This document shows positions 1-5,861 of a DNA stretch of 8,447 nt, in pieces (position 1 is the first letter of the stretch; every line of letters begins with the position of its first letter). The translations under genes were made by a program, and so were the position numbers. The DNA comes from Chloroflexota bacterium (GTDB lineage: Bacteria > Chloroflexota > Dehalococcoidia > SM23-28-2 > RBG-16-64-32), in assembly GCA_016190405.1 (NCBI GenBank), contig JACPQO010000185.1, forward strand, positions 1 to 8,447, read 5' to 3'. The notes under the pieces are model-generated. The model was not told the DNA's origin and ran no database searches. It was given only the letters and a program-made list of their open reading frames with translations.

Positions 1-808
1 CCCCCACCCCATCCCCCCGCCGCACGACACCGCCCCGCACCACCAGCGCGTACGCCCCCACGTTTGCCTGGTTATGCTGGGCGGCCGTGCGCAGGATGCC
101 CGGGTCCGCCGGCAGATCCCCCTGCGGTAGCGTCGTCATCACGCAGCGGATCGCCGGCCCGATCACCCGAATGCGCGCCTCGTCGCCGATGGCCAGCGTC
201 TTGCCGAGCCACTCGTTCTCCGCGAACCCCTGGGTGCCCTCGGGCGTCTCGACGAGGATGTTCGGGCGAAACCGCTGCGCCTCGAACCGCCCCCTACGGG
301 CGTCTGCCTGCGGGTACAGCCCCCGCAGATGCGCTAGGGTCGACGTGGCCAGCAGGTGCAGCGACCCCAGGTCGAAGAACCCGTTGGGCAGCGGGTACTC
401 CACCATCGCCGCCTCCTGGTCCGATTCCTTCACCGGGATCGACTCGTAGCGCGCCCCCGCCGGCGGCTCCGTCGCCAGCCGCACCTCCCGCCCGAAGAAC
501 GCCGACAGCCTCCCCTCAACGTCCGCGTCCAGCGTCGTCGCCGTGCCCCCGTCCGGGAAGGCGATGCGCATCGGCGCAGGCGAGCCGCCCGCGCCGGGCT
601 GCTGCACGTACGACGCCCGCAGCTCGAACATGCGCGCCCACTTGCGAGGGCTCTTCGCGCTGACGATCTTCCCGCTCTCGATGTCCATCAGCGCGTACGC
701 CCGGTCGCCCAGCAGGCCGCGCTCCGTCACCTGGCACGACTCCAGCTCTTCCCCCAGCATCGACTTCACCGGGTACCGCCACAGCGCCGCCACTTCGCCA
801 AGCGTCAT
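1..808 (-). CDS. MOSC domain-containing protein (3' end cut by window edge)
   Basis: The reverse strand reads open for 269 codons from ATG 808 to the window edge without a stop, so the C-terminus is missing. The N-terminus has the MOSC-N beta-barrel signature (WRYPVKSMLGE, residues 10-20; ERGLLGDRAYAL, 29-40). The C-terminal half is a MOSC domain: RFRPNILVET (179-188), the family cysteine at C222 in IRCVMTT, and the Q..NVGAYALV segment near 246-256. Related proteins are about 270-280 aa, so only a few residues should be lost. MOSC domains are sulfur-carrier folds related to the molybdenum cofactor sulfurase C-terminus; stand-alone members such as YiiM/YcbX act in reduction of N-hydroxylated compounds. 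The substrate here is unknown. An in-frame ATG at 838 would add ten residues (MEQWSKGARK). I prefer 808 because the family motif then begins at the usual distance. The ribosome-binding site is weak. It is divergent from the DUF429 gene. Confidence 0.88.
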   Translation of the reverse strand, partial: MTLGEVAALWRYPVKSMLGEELESCQVTERGLLGDRAYALMDIESGKIVSAKSPRKWARMFELRASYVQQPGAGGSPAPMRIAFPDGGTATTLDADVEGRLSAFFGREVRLATEPPAGARYESIPVKESDQEAAMVEYPLPNGFFDLGSLHLLATSTLAHLRGLYPQADARRGRFEAQRFRPNILVETPEGTQGFAENEWLGKTLAIGDEARIRVIGPAIRCVMTTLPQGDLPADPGILRTAAQHNQANVGAYALVVRGGVVRRGDGVG

Positions 809-821
809 CTTGCGTGCCCCT

Positions 822-837
822 TTGCTCCATTGCTCCA
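822..837. repeat. Two tandem copies of an 8-bp word in the divergent gap
   Basis: TTGCTCCA occurs twice in tandem (822-829, 830-837) and is followed by the related TTTCTC and TTTGCTC. On the minus strand it yields the two overlapping ATGGAGCA words that create the ambiguity in the MOSC start. It resembles the short-period words at other gene borders in this window. It could be chance low complexity. Confidence 0.4.
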
Positions 838-855
838 TTTCTCTTTGCTCTGCGC

Positions 856-862
856 TATCATA
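856..862. promoter_or_regulatory. Symmetric -10 box, possible bidirectional promoter
   Basis: TATCATA on the plus strand reads TATGATA on the minus strand, so one box gives a 5/6 match to TATAAT in both directions. In the plus direction the expected start point falls at or next to the ATG of the DUF429 gene at 868, which implies a leaderless mRNA. In the minus direction transcription would start near 850, ahead of the MOSC gene. No convincing -35 is visible on either side. Promoters with symmetric -10 boxes that fire both ways are known in bacteria; activity here is inference. Confidence 0.4.
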
Positions 863-867
863 CTCCC

Positions 868-1509
868 ATGCCTGTCAGCAACGTCGCCGGCATCGACCTC
901 GCCTCCTCGCCCGAGCACGGCGCCAGGCGCTACAACCGCGTCGGCCTGGCCGCGCTCGCTCCCGACCTGACGGTCCTGCGACTGGAGGCCGGCCCCTTCG
1001 ACGACGACCGCATCGCCGACTTCGTCGCCGGGTCGGACGCCGGCATCGTCGCGATCGACGCCCCCCTGTCCCTGCCGCCCGGCCGCTGCTGCGCCCGCGA
1101 CGGCTGCGACTGCGCCCGCTTCGGCCGCGTCCGCGTCATCGACCGCGCCTGCATGGCCCTGGGCCTGCGTCCCTTCCCCGCCCTCATCCCCTCCATGCGC
1201 GGCCTCACCCTGCGCGGCATCGCCCTCAAGGCCCGCCTGGAGGCGATGGGCCTCACCGTCATCGAGGTCTTCCCGGGCGCCGTCCAGGACATGCTGCGAT
1301 TGCCCCGCAAGCAGGACGGCCTCTCCCGCCTCCTGGCAGGGCTGCGCCGCCTCGGCCTCCAAGGCCTCGATTCGACACGCCCCGACGGCGACCAGCTCGA
1401 CGCCCTGACCGCCGCCTACATGGCCCACCTCTACCGCCAGGGCCGCTACTGGGCCATCGCCGCCCCCGGCGAGACCCCCCTCATCTTCCCCGACGCGCGG
1501 CGTCCGTAG
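868..1509 (+). CDS. DUF429 family protein (predicted RNase H-fold nuclease)
   Basis: This 213-aa protein matches the DUF429 family (PF04250). That family is predicted to have an RNase H-like fold and is biochemically poorly characterised. Acidic residues sit where the fold expects them: D10 in GIDLAS, D64 in AIDAPLSLP, E133 in VIEVFPGAVQD, and D175/D178 in GDQLDALTAAY. A cysteine cluster CC-x4-C-x-C (C74, C75, C80, C82) follows the second strand and recurs, as I recall, in a subgroup of this family; it may bind metal. The frame is open further upstream to 814, but ATG 868 is chosen because GIDLAS then starts at residue 8 and the upstream part overlaps the MOSC start region. There is no Shine-Dalgarno sequence, and a TATCAT box ends 6 nt before the ATG, consistent with leaderless translation. 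folD follows after 59 bp on the same strand. Family call firm; enzymatic role not established. Confidence 0.87.
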   Translation: MPVSNVAGIDLASSPEHGARRYNRVGLAALAPDLTVLRLEAGPFDDDRIADFVAGSDAGIVAIDAPLSLPPGRCCARDGCDCARFGRVRVIDRACMALGLRPFPALIPSMRGLTLRGIALKARLEAMGLTVIEVFPGAVQDMLRLPRKQDGLSRLLAGLRRLGLQGLDSTRPDGDQLDALTAAYMAHLYRQGRYWAIAAPGETPLIFPDARRP

Positions 1510-1550
1510 GGGCGACCCCCGTGGGCGCCTATCCGTTGACCGGCATCTGC

Positions 1551-1556
1551 TATCAT
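1551..1556 (+). promoter_or_regulatory. Possible -10 box ahead of folD
   Basis: TATCAT in the context GCTATCAT lies 12 nt before the folD ATG. The same GCTATCAT word precedes the DUF429 start, where its spacing is 6 nt. A TTGACC at 1536-1541 is only 9 bp upstream, too close to be a matching -35. If active, the box would give a leader of only a few nucleotides and no Shine-Dalgarno sequence. Weak evidence. Confidence 0.3.
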
Positions 1557-1568
1557 GGCGGTGCACCC

Positions 1569-2456
1569 ATGCCCGTCCACATCATCGACGGCCACGCCAT
1601 CGCCGCCCAGATCCGCCAGGAGGCCACCCGCCGCGCCCGCCGCCTCAAGCAGCGCGGCGTCACCCCGGGCCTGGCCTTCGTCCTCGTCGGCGACAACCCC
1701 TCCTCCCTCTCCTACATCCGCTCCAAGGGCGACTCCGCCGAGCAGGCCGGCATCTACTCCGACACCTTCCATCTCCCCGAGAACATCGACCAGCACGCCC
1801 TCATCTCCCGCATCCTGGACCTGAACGAAGACCGCCGCTTCCACGCCATCCTCACCCAGCTCCCCTTTCCGCCTCACCTGGACGAGGACGCCGTCATCGA
1901 CGCCATCGACCCCGTAAAGGACGTCGATGGCGTCACGCCCATCAACATGGGCCGCCTCCTCCGCGGCGAGCCCTGCCCCTGGCCCAATACCCCCGCCGGC
2001 ATCGTCGAGATCTTGCACCGCAGCGGCCACCCACCGGCCGGCAAGCACGTCGTCATCTGCGGCCGCTCCAACATCGTAGGCAAGCCGCTGGCCGCCATCC
2101 TCATGCAGAAGAACGACCGCGCCAACGCCACCGTCACCGTCTGCCACACCGGCACTCGCGACCTGGCCCAGTTCACCCGTCAGGCGGACATCCTCATCGC
2201 CGCCATGGGCTCGCCCCGGGCCATCACCGCCGACATGGTGAAGCCCGGCGCCGTCGTCATCGACGTCGGCAACAACTGGGTGCCCGACTCCAGCCGCAAG
2301 TCCGGCCGCCGCCTCGTCGGCGACGTGGACTTCGAGGCCGTGAAGGAGGTCGCCGGCGCCATTACGCCGGTTCCCGGCGGCGTCGGGCCCCTGACCATCG
2401 CCATGCTGCTGGCCAACACCCTCATGCTGGCTGAGCAGCAGACGGGGCGCGACTAG
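1569..2456 (+). CDS. folD: Bifunctional methylenetetrahydrofolate dehydrogenase / methenyltetrahydrofolate cyclohydrolase FolD
   Basis: This 295-aa cytosolic enzyme interconverts 5,10-methylene-THF, 5,10-methenyl-THF (NADP-linked) and 10-formyl-THF in one-carbon metabolism. All hallmarks are present: the catalytic Tyr/Lys pair Y49 and K53 in SYIRSK, TQLPFP (96-101), PVKDVDG (115-121), the dinucleotide-binding CGRSNIVGKP (164-173) and TPVPGGVGP (266-274). The length is normal (280-300 aa). The frame is open back to 543, but everything upstream of ATG 1569 overlaps the DUF429 gene in another frame; MPVHIIDG is the expected FolD N-terminus. It has no clear Shine-Dalgarno sequence. It is convergent with the ABM-like gene, with only 24 bp between the stops. 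A housekeeping gene with no visible defects. Confidence 0.97.
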   Translation: MPVHIIDGHAIAAQIRQEATRRARRLKQRGVTPGLAFVLVGDNPSSLSYIRSKGDSAEQAGIYSDTFHLPENIDQHALISRILDLNEDRRFHAILTQLPFPPHLDEDAVIDAIDPVKDVDGVTPINMGRLLRGEPCPWPNTPAGIVEILHRSGHPPAGKHVVICGRSNIVGKPLAAILMQKNDRANATVTVCHTGTRDLAQFTRQADILIAAMGSPRAITADMVKPGAVVIDVGNNWVPDSSRKSGRRLVGDVDFEAVKEVAGAITPVPGGVGPLTIAMLLANTLMLAEQQTGRD

Positions 2457-2464
2457 ACTGCTGC
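2435..2464. terminator. Weak inverted repeat at the convergent gene ends
   Basis: GCAGCAG (2435-2441) and CTGCTGC (2458-2464) form a perfect 7-bp stem with a 16-nt loop spanning the folD stop. It lies between convergent genes, where a bidirectional terminator would be expected. There is no U-tract after the stem in either direction, so intrinsic termination is doubtful. Confidence 0.22.
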
Positions 2465-2480
2465 GCTATTCCAGGAACCC

Positions 2481-2789
2481 CTAGGCTATCGTCTCCCGCG
2501 CCAGGGTCCCGTCGAACCATTCGGGGTCGGCCGCCAGATTTGCCCGCAGCTCCCGGTACCAGGCGTCCTGCTCCGGCCGGCTGGCGTTGGCGAAGTAGTT
2601 CTCCGACGTGTCCCAGCGCACGGCGCCCGTAATTTCGTCCGGATCGCTGTTATTGAACACCAGTATGGAGCGCACGAACCCCTTGGCCTGGGGCTTCTGC
2701 TCCCGCTCCCACTTGGCGAACTGGTCGATTACCGCTTGCCGCTTTCCAGGCAGCGCCTTCGCCCGGAAGAACGATACATGATCAGCCAT
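2481..2789 (-). CDS. Small ABM-like (dimeric alpha/beta barrel) protein
   Basis: The 102-aa product resembles antibiotic biosynthesis monooxygenase (ABM) family proteins (PF03992-like). An N-terminal strand HVSFFRAKALPGKRQ (4-18) precedes a helix. Next come the strand pair GFVRSILVFNN and DEITGAVRWDT and a helix YFANASRPEQDAWYREL. The protein ends in a DPEWFDGT segment typical of such small homodimers. These fold members include cofactor-free oxygenases but also many proteins of unknown role, so an enzyme activity cannot be claimed. The start is fixed by an AAGGAGG 6 nt upstream (2796-2802). It lies 40 bp downstream of the FAD oxidoreductase gene on the same strand and is the last gene of the minus-strand block, which suggests cotranscription and perhaps a shared substrate (inference). 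Confidence 0.78.
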   Translation of the reverse strand: MADHVSFFRAKALPGKRQAVIDQFAKWEREQKPQAKGFVRSILVFNNSDPDEITGAVRWDTSENYFANASRPEQDAWYRELRANLAADPEWFDGTLARETIA

Positions 2790-2829
2790 TGCTTGCCTCC
2801 TTCTCCTGTGCCCCTGCGGCGCTCTCCGT

Positions 2830-4245
2830 CTAGGGCCTGGCGCCGTTGGGCTTGATGTTCTGGTTCATACGGAACAGGTTGGTCGGGTCGTACTTGTGCT
2901 TCAGGTCGACCATTCTCTGGTAGTGCCGTCCGAAGCTGTCGCGCACCGCCTGCTCCCCCTCGTCCATCAGGAAGTTCAGGTAGGCGCCGTCCTGGGCCCA
3001 GGGCTTCACCGCCTGGGCGACGTTGCGGACCCAGGCGATGTTGGGGTCGTCCTCGTTGGGGTCAGGCCACATGCCCAGGATGTGGACAGCCCACTTGGCG
3101 GACCGCCAGCCCATCGCGGTCGCGTCGTCCGGGACGCGATGGATGGCGCCGCCCAGGGGCGCGACGAGGACCGCCGTCAGCGGCGATACGGGTTCGGCCG
3201 CAGCATCGATGAGCGCGTCCAGGGCCGCGTCCGGCAGCTCGGGGTACATCTCCGCCTTCCAGTAGTTGCGCATGCCGGGCGGATTCATCGGTTCGAGCAG
3301 GCTCTGGACGGCGACGTATGGTATCGGCGCTACCATCCTCAGCGGCGGCTCTAGCTCCAGCAGCGGCCGGATCGCCTGCTCGCCCTGGGCCGGATCACCC
3401 GTGTAGCAGACGACCACGCCGATGGCCGGCTTGCCCTGGACATCCTCTGGGACGAACGGCTCCGGCGGGGCGGTCATGAACACCAGTCCGCCGCCCACGT
3501 CGTCGGGGGCCGCCTCCATGAAATCGCGGTAGACGCGCACGATTTCGCGCGCCCTCTCGCGTGTGAAAGCCAGCAGGCCGCCGTAGACGATGGGCCCAAT
3601 GCTGTGCAGTTTGAACCGGAGCGACGTGGCGATGCCGAAGTTGCCGCCGCCGCCGCGCAGTCCCCAGAAGAGGTCCGGGTTCTCGTCCTCGCTCGCCCGT
3701 ATCAGGCGGCCGTCTGCCGTGACCACTTCAGCGCCGAGCAGGCTGTCCACCGTGTAGCCGAGCTTGCGCTCCAGCCAGCCGGAACCGCTGCCCAGCGTCA
3801 GCCCGGCAACCCCGGTGCCGCGCACGCGGCCGCCGGTCACCGCCAGGCCGTGCTCCTGCGTGGCGGTGTCGAATTCCCCCCAGGTGACACCCACTTCGGC
3901 CACCGCCGTCTGAGCCTGCGGGTCAACCTTGATGCCCTTCATCGGCGAAAGATCGATCATCAGGCCGCCCTCGCAGACGCCGTACCCGTTGACCGAGTGC
4001 CCGCCCGCCCTTACGGACAGGAGCAGCCCCTGTTCGCGGGCGAACGTCACGGCGCGCTGCACGTCCGCCGCGTCGGCACAGCGCGCGATCAGCGCCGGCC
4101 GCCGGTCGATCATGCCGTTAAAGACCTTGCGGGCCTCGTCGTACCCTTCATCGCCGGGATCGATCACCCGGCCCCGCACGGAGGCGCGGAACTGTTGGAT
4201 CGCCGTCTCGTTCAGCTCTGTGCTCGTCTTGACCTCTTGGGCCAC
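2830..4245 (-). CDS. FAD-linked oxidoreductase, berberine bridge enzyme type
   Basis: This 471-aa protein has the PCMH/FAD_binding_4 domain followed by a C-terminal BBE segment. The FAD-binding part shows RAGGHSVNGYGV (79-90), where H83 is the residue normally bonded to the flavin 8-alpha carbon, then GLTLGSGSGWLERKLG (148-163) and LRGGGGNFGI (196-205). The BBE tail is AYLNFLMDEGE (421-431) and KYDPTNLFRMNQNIKP (451-466). The second covalent anchor of bicovalent enzymes, a Cys in the GxCxxVG loop, is absent (TLGSG instead), so monocovalent FAD is predicted. Such enzymes oxidise alcohols, sugars or alkaloid-like substrates with O2; the substrate here is unknown. There is no signal peptide. The start is GTG at 4245, supported by the ribosome-binding site at 4251-4258 and by the absence of a nearby ATG. 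It sits between DUF2182 (99-bp gap) and the ABM-like gene. Confidence 0.92.
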   Translation of the reverse strand: MAQEVKTSTELNETAIQQFRASVRGRVIDPGDEGYDEARKVFNGMIDRRPALIARCADAADVQRAVTFAREQGLLLSVRAGGHSVNGYGVCEGGLMIDLSPMKGIKVDPQAQTAVAEVGVTWGEFDTATQEHGLAVTGGRVRGTGVAGLTLGSGSGWLERKLGYTVDSLLGAEVVTADGRLIRASEDENPDLFWGLRGGGGNFGIATSLRFKLHSIGPIVYGGLLAFTRERAREIVRVYRDFMEAAPDDVGGGLVFMTAPPEPFVPEDVQGKPAIGVVVCYTGDPAQGEQAIRPLLELEPPLRMVAPIPYVAVQSLLEPMNPPGMRNYWKAEMYPELPDAALDALIDAAAEPVSPLTAVLVAPLGGAIHRVPDDATAMGWRSAKWAVHILGMWPDPNEDDPNIAWVRNVAQAVKPWAQDGAYLNFLMDEGEQAVRDSFGRHYQRMVDLKHKYDPTNLFRMNQNIKPNGARP

Positions 4246-4250
4246 GCTAT

Positions 4251-4258
4251 TCTCCTTT
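4251..4258 (-). promoter_or_regulatory. Ribosome-binding site that fixes the GTG start of the FAD oxidoreductase
   Basis: AAAGGAGA on the minus strand lies 5 nt upstream of the GTG at 4245. It is the only strong Shine-Dalgarno match near the 5' end of the frame and decides the start codon. Confidence 0.75.
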
Positions 4259-4344
4259 CCCTATTGGTGATAGCGATATTGAGCCCAGTCTGCTCCTCTG
4301 ATGGCTACTCCTTCCTCCCCCCGCTTCGGCTGCCTTCCTGGATA

Positions 4345-5121
4345 TCACATCATCGTCGGCAGCGCCCCCGGCACGAACACCACCACGGCGCCGTAGGCCA
4401 CCAGCCCCGCAGCCGCCGCGGCGCCTAGCTGGCGCCCCAGCGGCAGCGACTTCTCGGCGAAGATCAGGAGCGTGATCAGGGCCATGGCCGCCGCGTTCAT
4501 CACCCCCAGCGGGAACAGCAGCACGAACAGCACCCAGCAGCAGCCCAGACAGTACCCCCCGTGCTCCAGCCCCATCCGGAACGATCCGGCGTAGCCGTCT
4601 CGCCAGGAGCCCAGGATGAAGTCCAGCGGCGTGCGGCACTTGGAAAGGCACGTGCGCTTCAACGGGGATAGCTGGTATAGCCCGGCCAGCACGATCACTC
4701 CCCCGCCGAAGCGAGCCGCGTTGTCCATCAGCCACATCGATTGGTCCGCCGCCCTCTCCGCGCCCACCGCCACCCCGTAGGCCAGCACCCCGAACAGCGA
4801 CCACACCGCCAGATAGGAGCTGACGAACACCCACGTGGGCACGAACGGCTGCCCCCGCTGCCGCTTGCCCGCATGCACCCGCGCGAACGTCAGGATCATG
4901 GGCGCCGCCGTGGGGAACATCATCGCCACCATCATGGCCACCCAGATGGCCAGGAACAGGGGCGCCCCCATGCCCATGGTCAGTCCCATCATGTCATCGT
5001 CCGCCGACCGCCACTGCCACACCAGCAGCGCCCAGGCCGCCGCCGCCAGCGCCAGCAGCGAGGCCAGGATCAGGTTGCGCTCACGCGGCAGCGGGTACGA
5101 TGAAGCCAAGCGTTCAGCCAT
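4345..5121 (-). CDS. DUF2182 family integral membrane protein (predicted metal-binding)
   Basis: This 258-aa polytopic membrane protein matches DUF2182 (PF09948; COG5486, described as predicted metal-binding). Hydrophobic segments lie at roughly 17-36, 53-72, 94-118, 136-150, 190-205, 206-224 and 231-252. Signatures are WVAMMVAMMFPTAAPMI (60-76), YQLSPLKRTCLSKCR (149-163) and the Cys-rich HGGYCLGCCW (187-196), with C158, C162, C191, C194 and C195. A Met-rich patch (DDDMMGLTMGMG, 41-52) precedes the second segment. DUF2182 genes are commonly found next to DUF1326 genes, as here. The ATG lies inside a heptamer repeat, without a Shine-Dalgarno sequence, 6 nt after the TGA of the preceding gene and in the same frame. 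Translation therefore probably depends on coupling or reinitiation, and residues 1-4 (MAER) may be repeat-derived. Biochemical function unknown. Confidence 0.9.
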   Translation of the reverse strand: MAERLASSYPLPRERNLILASLLALAAAAWALLVWQWRSADDDMMGLTMGMGAPLFLAIWVAMMVAMMFPTAAPMILTFARVHAGKRQRGQPFVPTWVFVSSYLAVWSLFGVLAYGVAVGAERAADQSMWLMDNAARFGGGVIVLAGLYQLSPLKRTCLSKCRTPLDFILGSWRDGYAGSFRMGLEHGGYCLGCCWVLFVLLFPLGVMNAAAMALITLLIFAEKSLPLGRQLGAAAAAGLVAYGAVVVFVPGALPTMM

Positions 5122-5139
5122 CAGCGTTCAGCCTTCAGC
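5112..5139. repeat. Heptamer array: four NNTCAGC units
   Basis: GTTCAGC, CATCAGC, GTTCAGC and CTTCAGC follow each other at an exact 7-bp period. On the minus strand these read GCTGANN and lie at the 3' end of the four-helix-bundle gene, supplying its last codons and its TGA as well as the ATG of DUF2182. The core TCAGC is the reverse complement of GCTGA, the core of the array on the other side of that gene (5497-5531). Confidence 0.8.
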
Positions 5140-5469
5140 TTCTGAATGCATCCGCTTTACCTCCGTCACGTCACCTGAGAGCCGCTCGTAGTCCGAGCCG
5201 TTTAGGAAGTCAAGATCATGACTGAGGAGAAGGTGATATTCGAGCTCGCTCGCTGACCCCATAGCGATCTGAAGGAAGCGGGCAAGCTCAGCGTCTCCAC
5301 TTCTGCCACAACCCTCCGCAATATTGGCGGGTATGGAAGCGCAGCAGCGTCGAATCTGGCTCGTCAGTCCATATAGTTCGTCCTTGGGAAACGTCGCTGT
5401 GGCTTTGTAGACTTCAAGAGCGAGATGATGCGCCTTCTCCCATACCTTCAACTCTCTGAAGTCCCGCAA
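5128..5469 (-). CDS. Four helix bundle protein (S23/IVP family), possible separate gene with TTG start
   Basis: This 113-aa segment is a clear member of the four-helix-bundle family first known from 23S rRNA intervening sequences (PF05635/TIGR02436). Diagnostic stretches are RDFRELKVWEKAHHLALEVY at its N-terminus, then FPKDELYGLTSQIRRC, SIPANIAEGCGRSGDAEL and FLQIAMGSASELEYHLLL, ending with VTEVKRM. Relatives begin with Met one or two residues before RDF; here that codon is TTG (5467-5469), a plausible alternative start, although the frame is also open into the NrtS-like part. Its final residues (SEAEG) come from the flanking repeat. Composition differs from its neighbours: I count 56 % G+C over 5221-5400 against 82 % over 4381-4440. 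The family is scattered across bacteria and its role is unknown, possibly RNA binding. Likely an inserted cassette rather than an original member of the operon. Confidence 0.75.
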   Translation of the reverse strand: MRDFRELKVWEKAHHLALEVYKATATFPKDELYGLTSQIRRCCASIPANIAEGCGRSGDAELARFLQIAMGSASELEYHLLLSHDLDFLNGSDYERLSGDVTEVKRMHSEAEG

Positions 5470-5838
5470 CTTAGCCCTCAGCCTTCCTCTCTGGCTGCTG
5501 ACCGCTGACTGCTGACTGCTGACTGCTGACCGTGCATTCAGGAGCGCCCCGAGCGTCGCCACGCAGAACGGCACGCTGTAGGTCAGCGGTATCTTCCAGG
5601 CCAGCGCCGATGGGAAGTCGCCGGCGAGGATGACGTTCCCCTGATTAATCGCCGTCAGGATCGTCCCCACCACGAGACAGATGACCAGCGATCTGGCCAG
5701 CATGGGTCGGTGTATGAGGGCGCAGCGCAGGCAGCGCCTGAGCTTTGCCTCCCCCGCTCGCACCTCGTACCGTGACACCGCGAGGGAAGCGCCACAGCGG
5801 GCACATTTGAGGCTGCTTGCCGCCGCGATCGTCGCCAT
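5128..5838 (-). CDS. Zinc-ribbon plus NrtS-like membrane protein, fused in frame to a four-helix-bundle protein
   Basis: From ATG 5838 the frame stays open for 236 residues and contains two unrelated parts. Residues 12-39 form a zinc-ribbon-like pair, CARC (12-15) and CLRC (36-39). Residues 46-103 match the small NrtS family (nitrate/nitrite transporter NrtS, characterised in cyanobacteria). It has two membrane segments around LVICLVVGTILTAINQG (51-67) and KIPLTYSVPFCVATLGALL (82-100), with the family's VGTIL.AINQG and LTY.VPF..A..GA patterns. After R103 comes a repeat-encoded linker (SAVSSQQSAVSSQ, 104-116), then the four-helix bundle from about 124. NrtS proteins normally end soon after the second segment, so the fusion is probably the result of an insertion that removed the stop. 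The start lies 23 nt after the DUF1326-B stop; the frame continues further upstream to 6129, but that part is antisense-free shadow of DUF1326-B. Whether nitrate is transported is unproven. Confidence 0.72.
   Translation of the reverse strand: MATIAAASSLKCARCGASLAVSRYEVRAGEAKLRRCLRCALIHRPMLARSLVICLVVGTILTAINQGNVILAGDFPSALAWKIPLTYSVPFCVATLGALLNARSAVSSQQSAVSSQRGRLRAKLRDFRELKVWEKAHHLALEVYKATATFPKDELYGLTSQIRRCCASIPANIAEGCGRSGDAELARFLQIAMGSASELEYHLLLSHDLDFLNGSDYERLSGDVTEVKRMHSEAEG
5138..5545. mobile_element. Putative four-helix-bundle cassette bounded by 13-bp imperfect inverted repeats
   Basis: GCTTCTGAATGCA (5138-5150) is matched at 12 of 13 positions by the reverse complement of TGCATTCAGGAGC (5533-5545). 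The pair encloses almost all of the four-helix-bundle gene and one heptamer array, about 408 bp. Together with the lower G+C, the opposed heptamer arrays and the fusion of the upstream frame, this suggests an inserted element. No transposase or target-site duplication is visible, so the boundaries are tentative. Confidence 0.4.
5497..5531. repeat. Heptamer array: five GCTGACY units
   Basis: Five contiguous units read GCTGACC, GCTGACT, GCTGACT, GCTGACT and GCTGACC at an exact 7-bp period. On the minus strand they encode the SAVSSQQSAVSSQ linker between the NrtS-like and four-helix parts. Degenerate units continue towards 5472 (on the minus strand GGCTGAG, GGCTAAG). The polarity is opposite to that of the 5112-5139 array. 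Confidence 0.92.
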
Positions 5839-5861
5839 GGCCCGGTCTATCGCCTCGCTCG

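Noticed and set aside
1536..1556. TTGACC plus TATCAT as a complete promoter before folD
   Set aside because: The spacer is only 9 bp, too short for a sigma-70 promoter; only the -10-like box is kept, at low confidence.
805..1566. Minus-strand ORF of 253 codons opposite the DUF429 gene
   Set aside because: Ala/Gly/Glu/Asp-rich antisense shadow of a recognised gene in high-G+C DNA, with no family resemblance.
543..1568. Long in-frame upstream extension of folD (open from 543)
   Set aside because: It is a Pro/Arg-rich shadow of the MOSC and DUF429 genes; FolD similarity starts exactly at the ATG at 1569.
4246..4344. Possible terminator or small gene in the 99-bp gap between DUF2182 and the FAD gene
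   Set aside because: Apart from the ribosome-binding site at its end I see no strong inverted repeat and no ORF with a start signal.
3604..4428. Plus-strand ORF of 274 codons opposite the FAD oxidoreductase
   Set aside because: Shadow of the firmly identified FAD gene; Arg/Ala/Pro-rich with no motifs.
5497..5531. CRISPR-like array
   Set aside because: The units are contiguous 7-mers with no spacers, and no cas gene is present.
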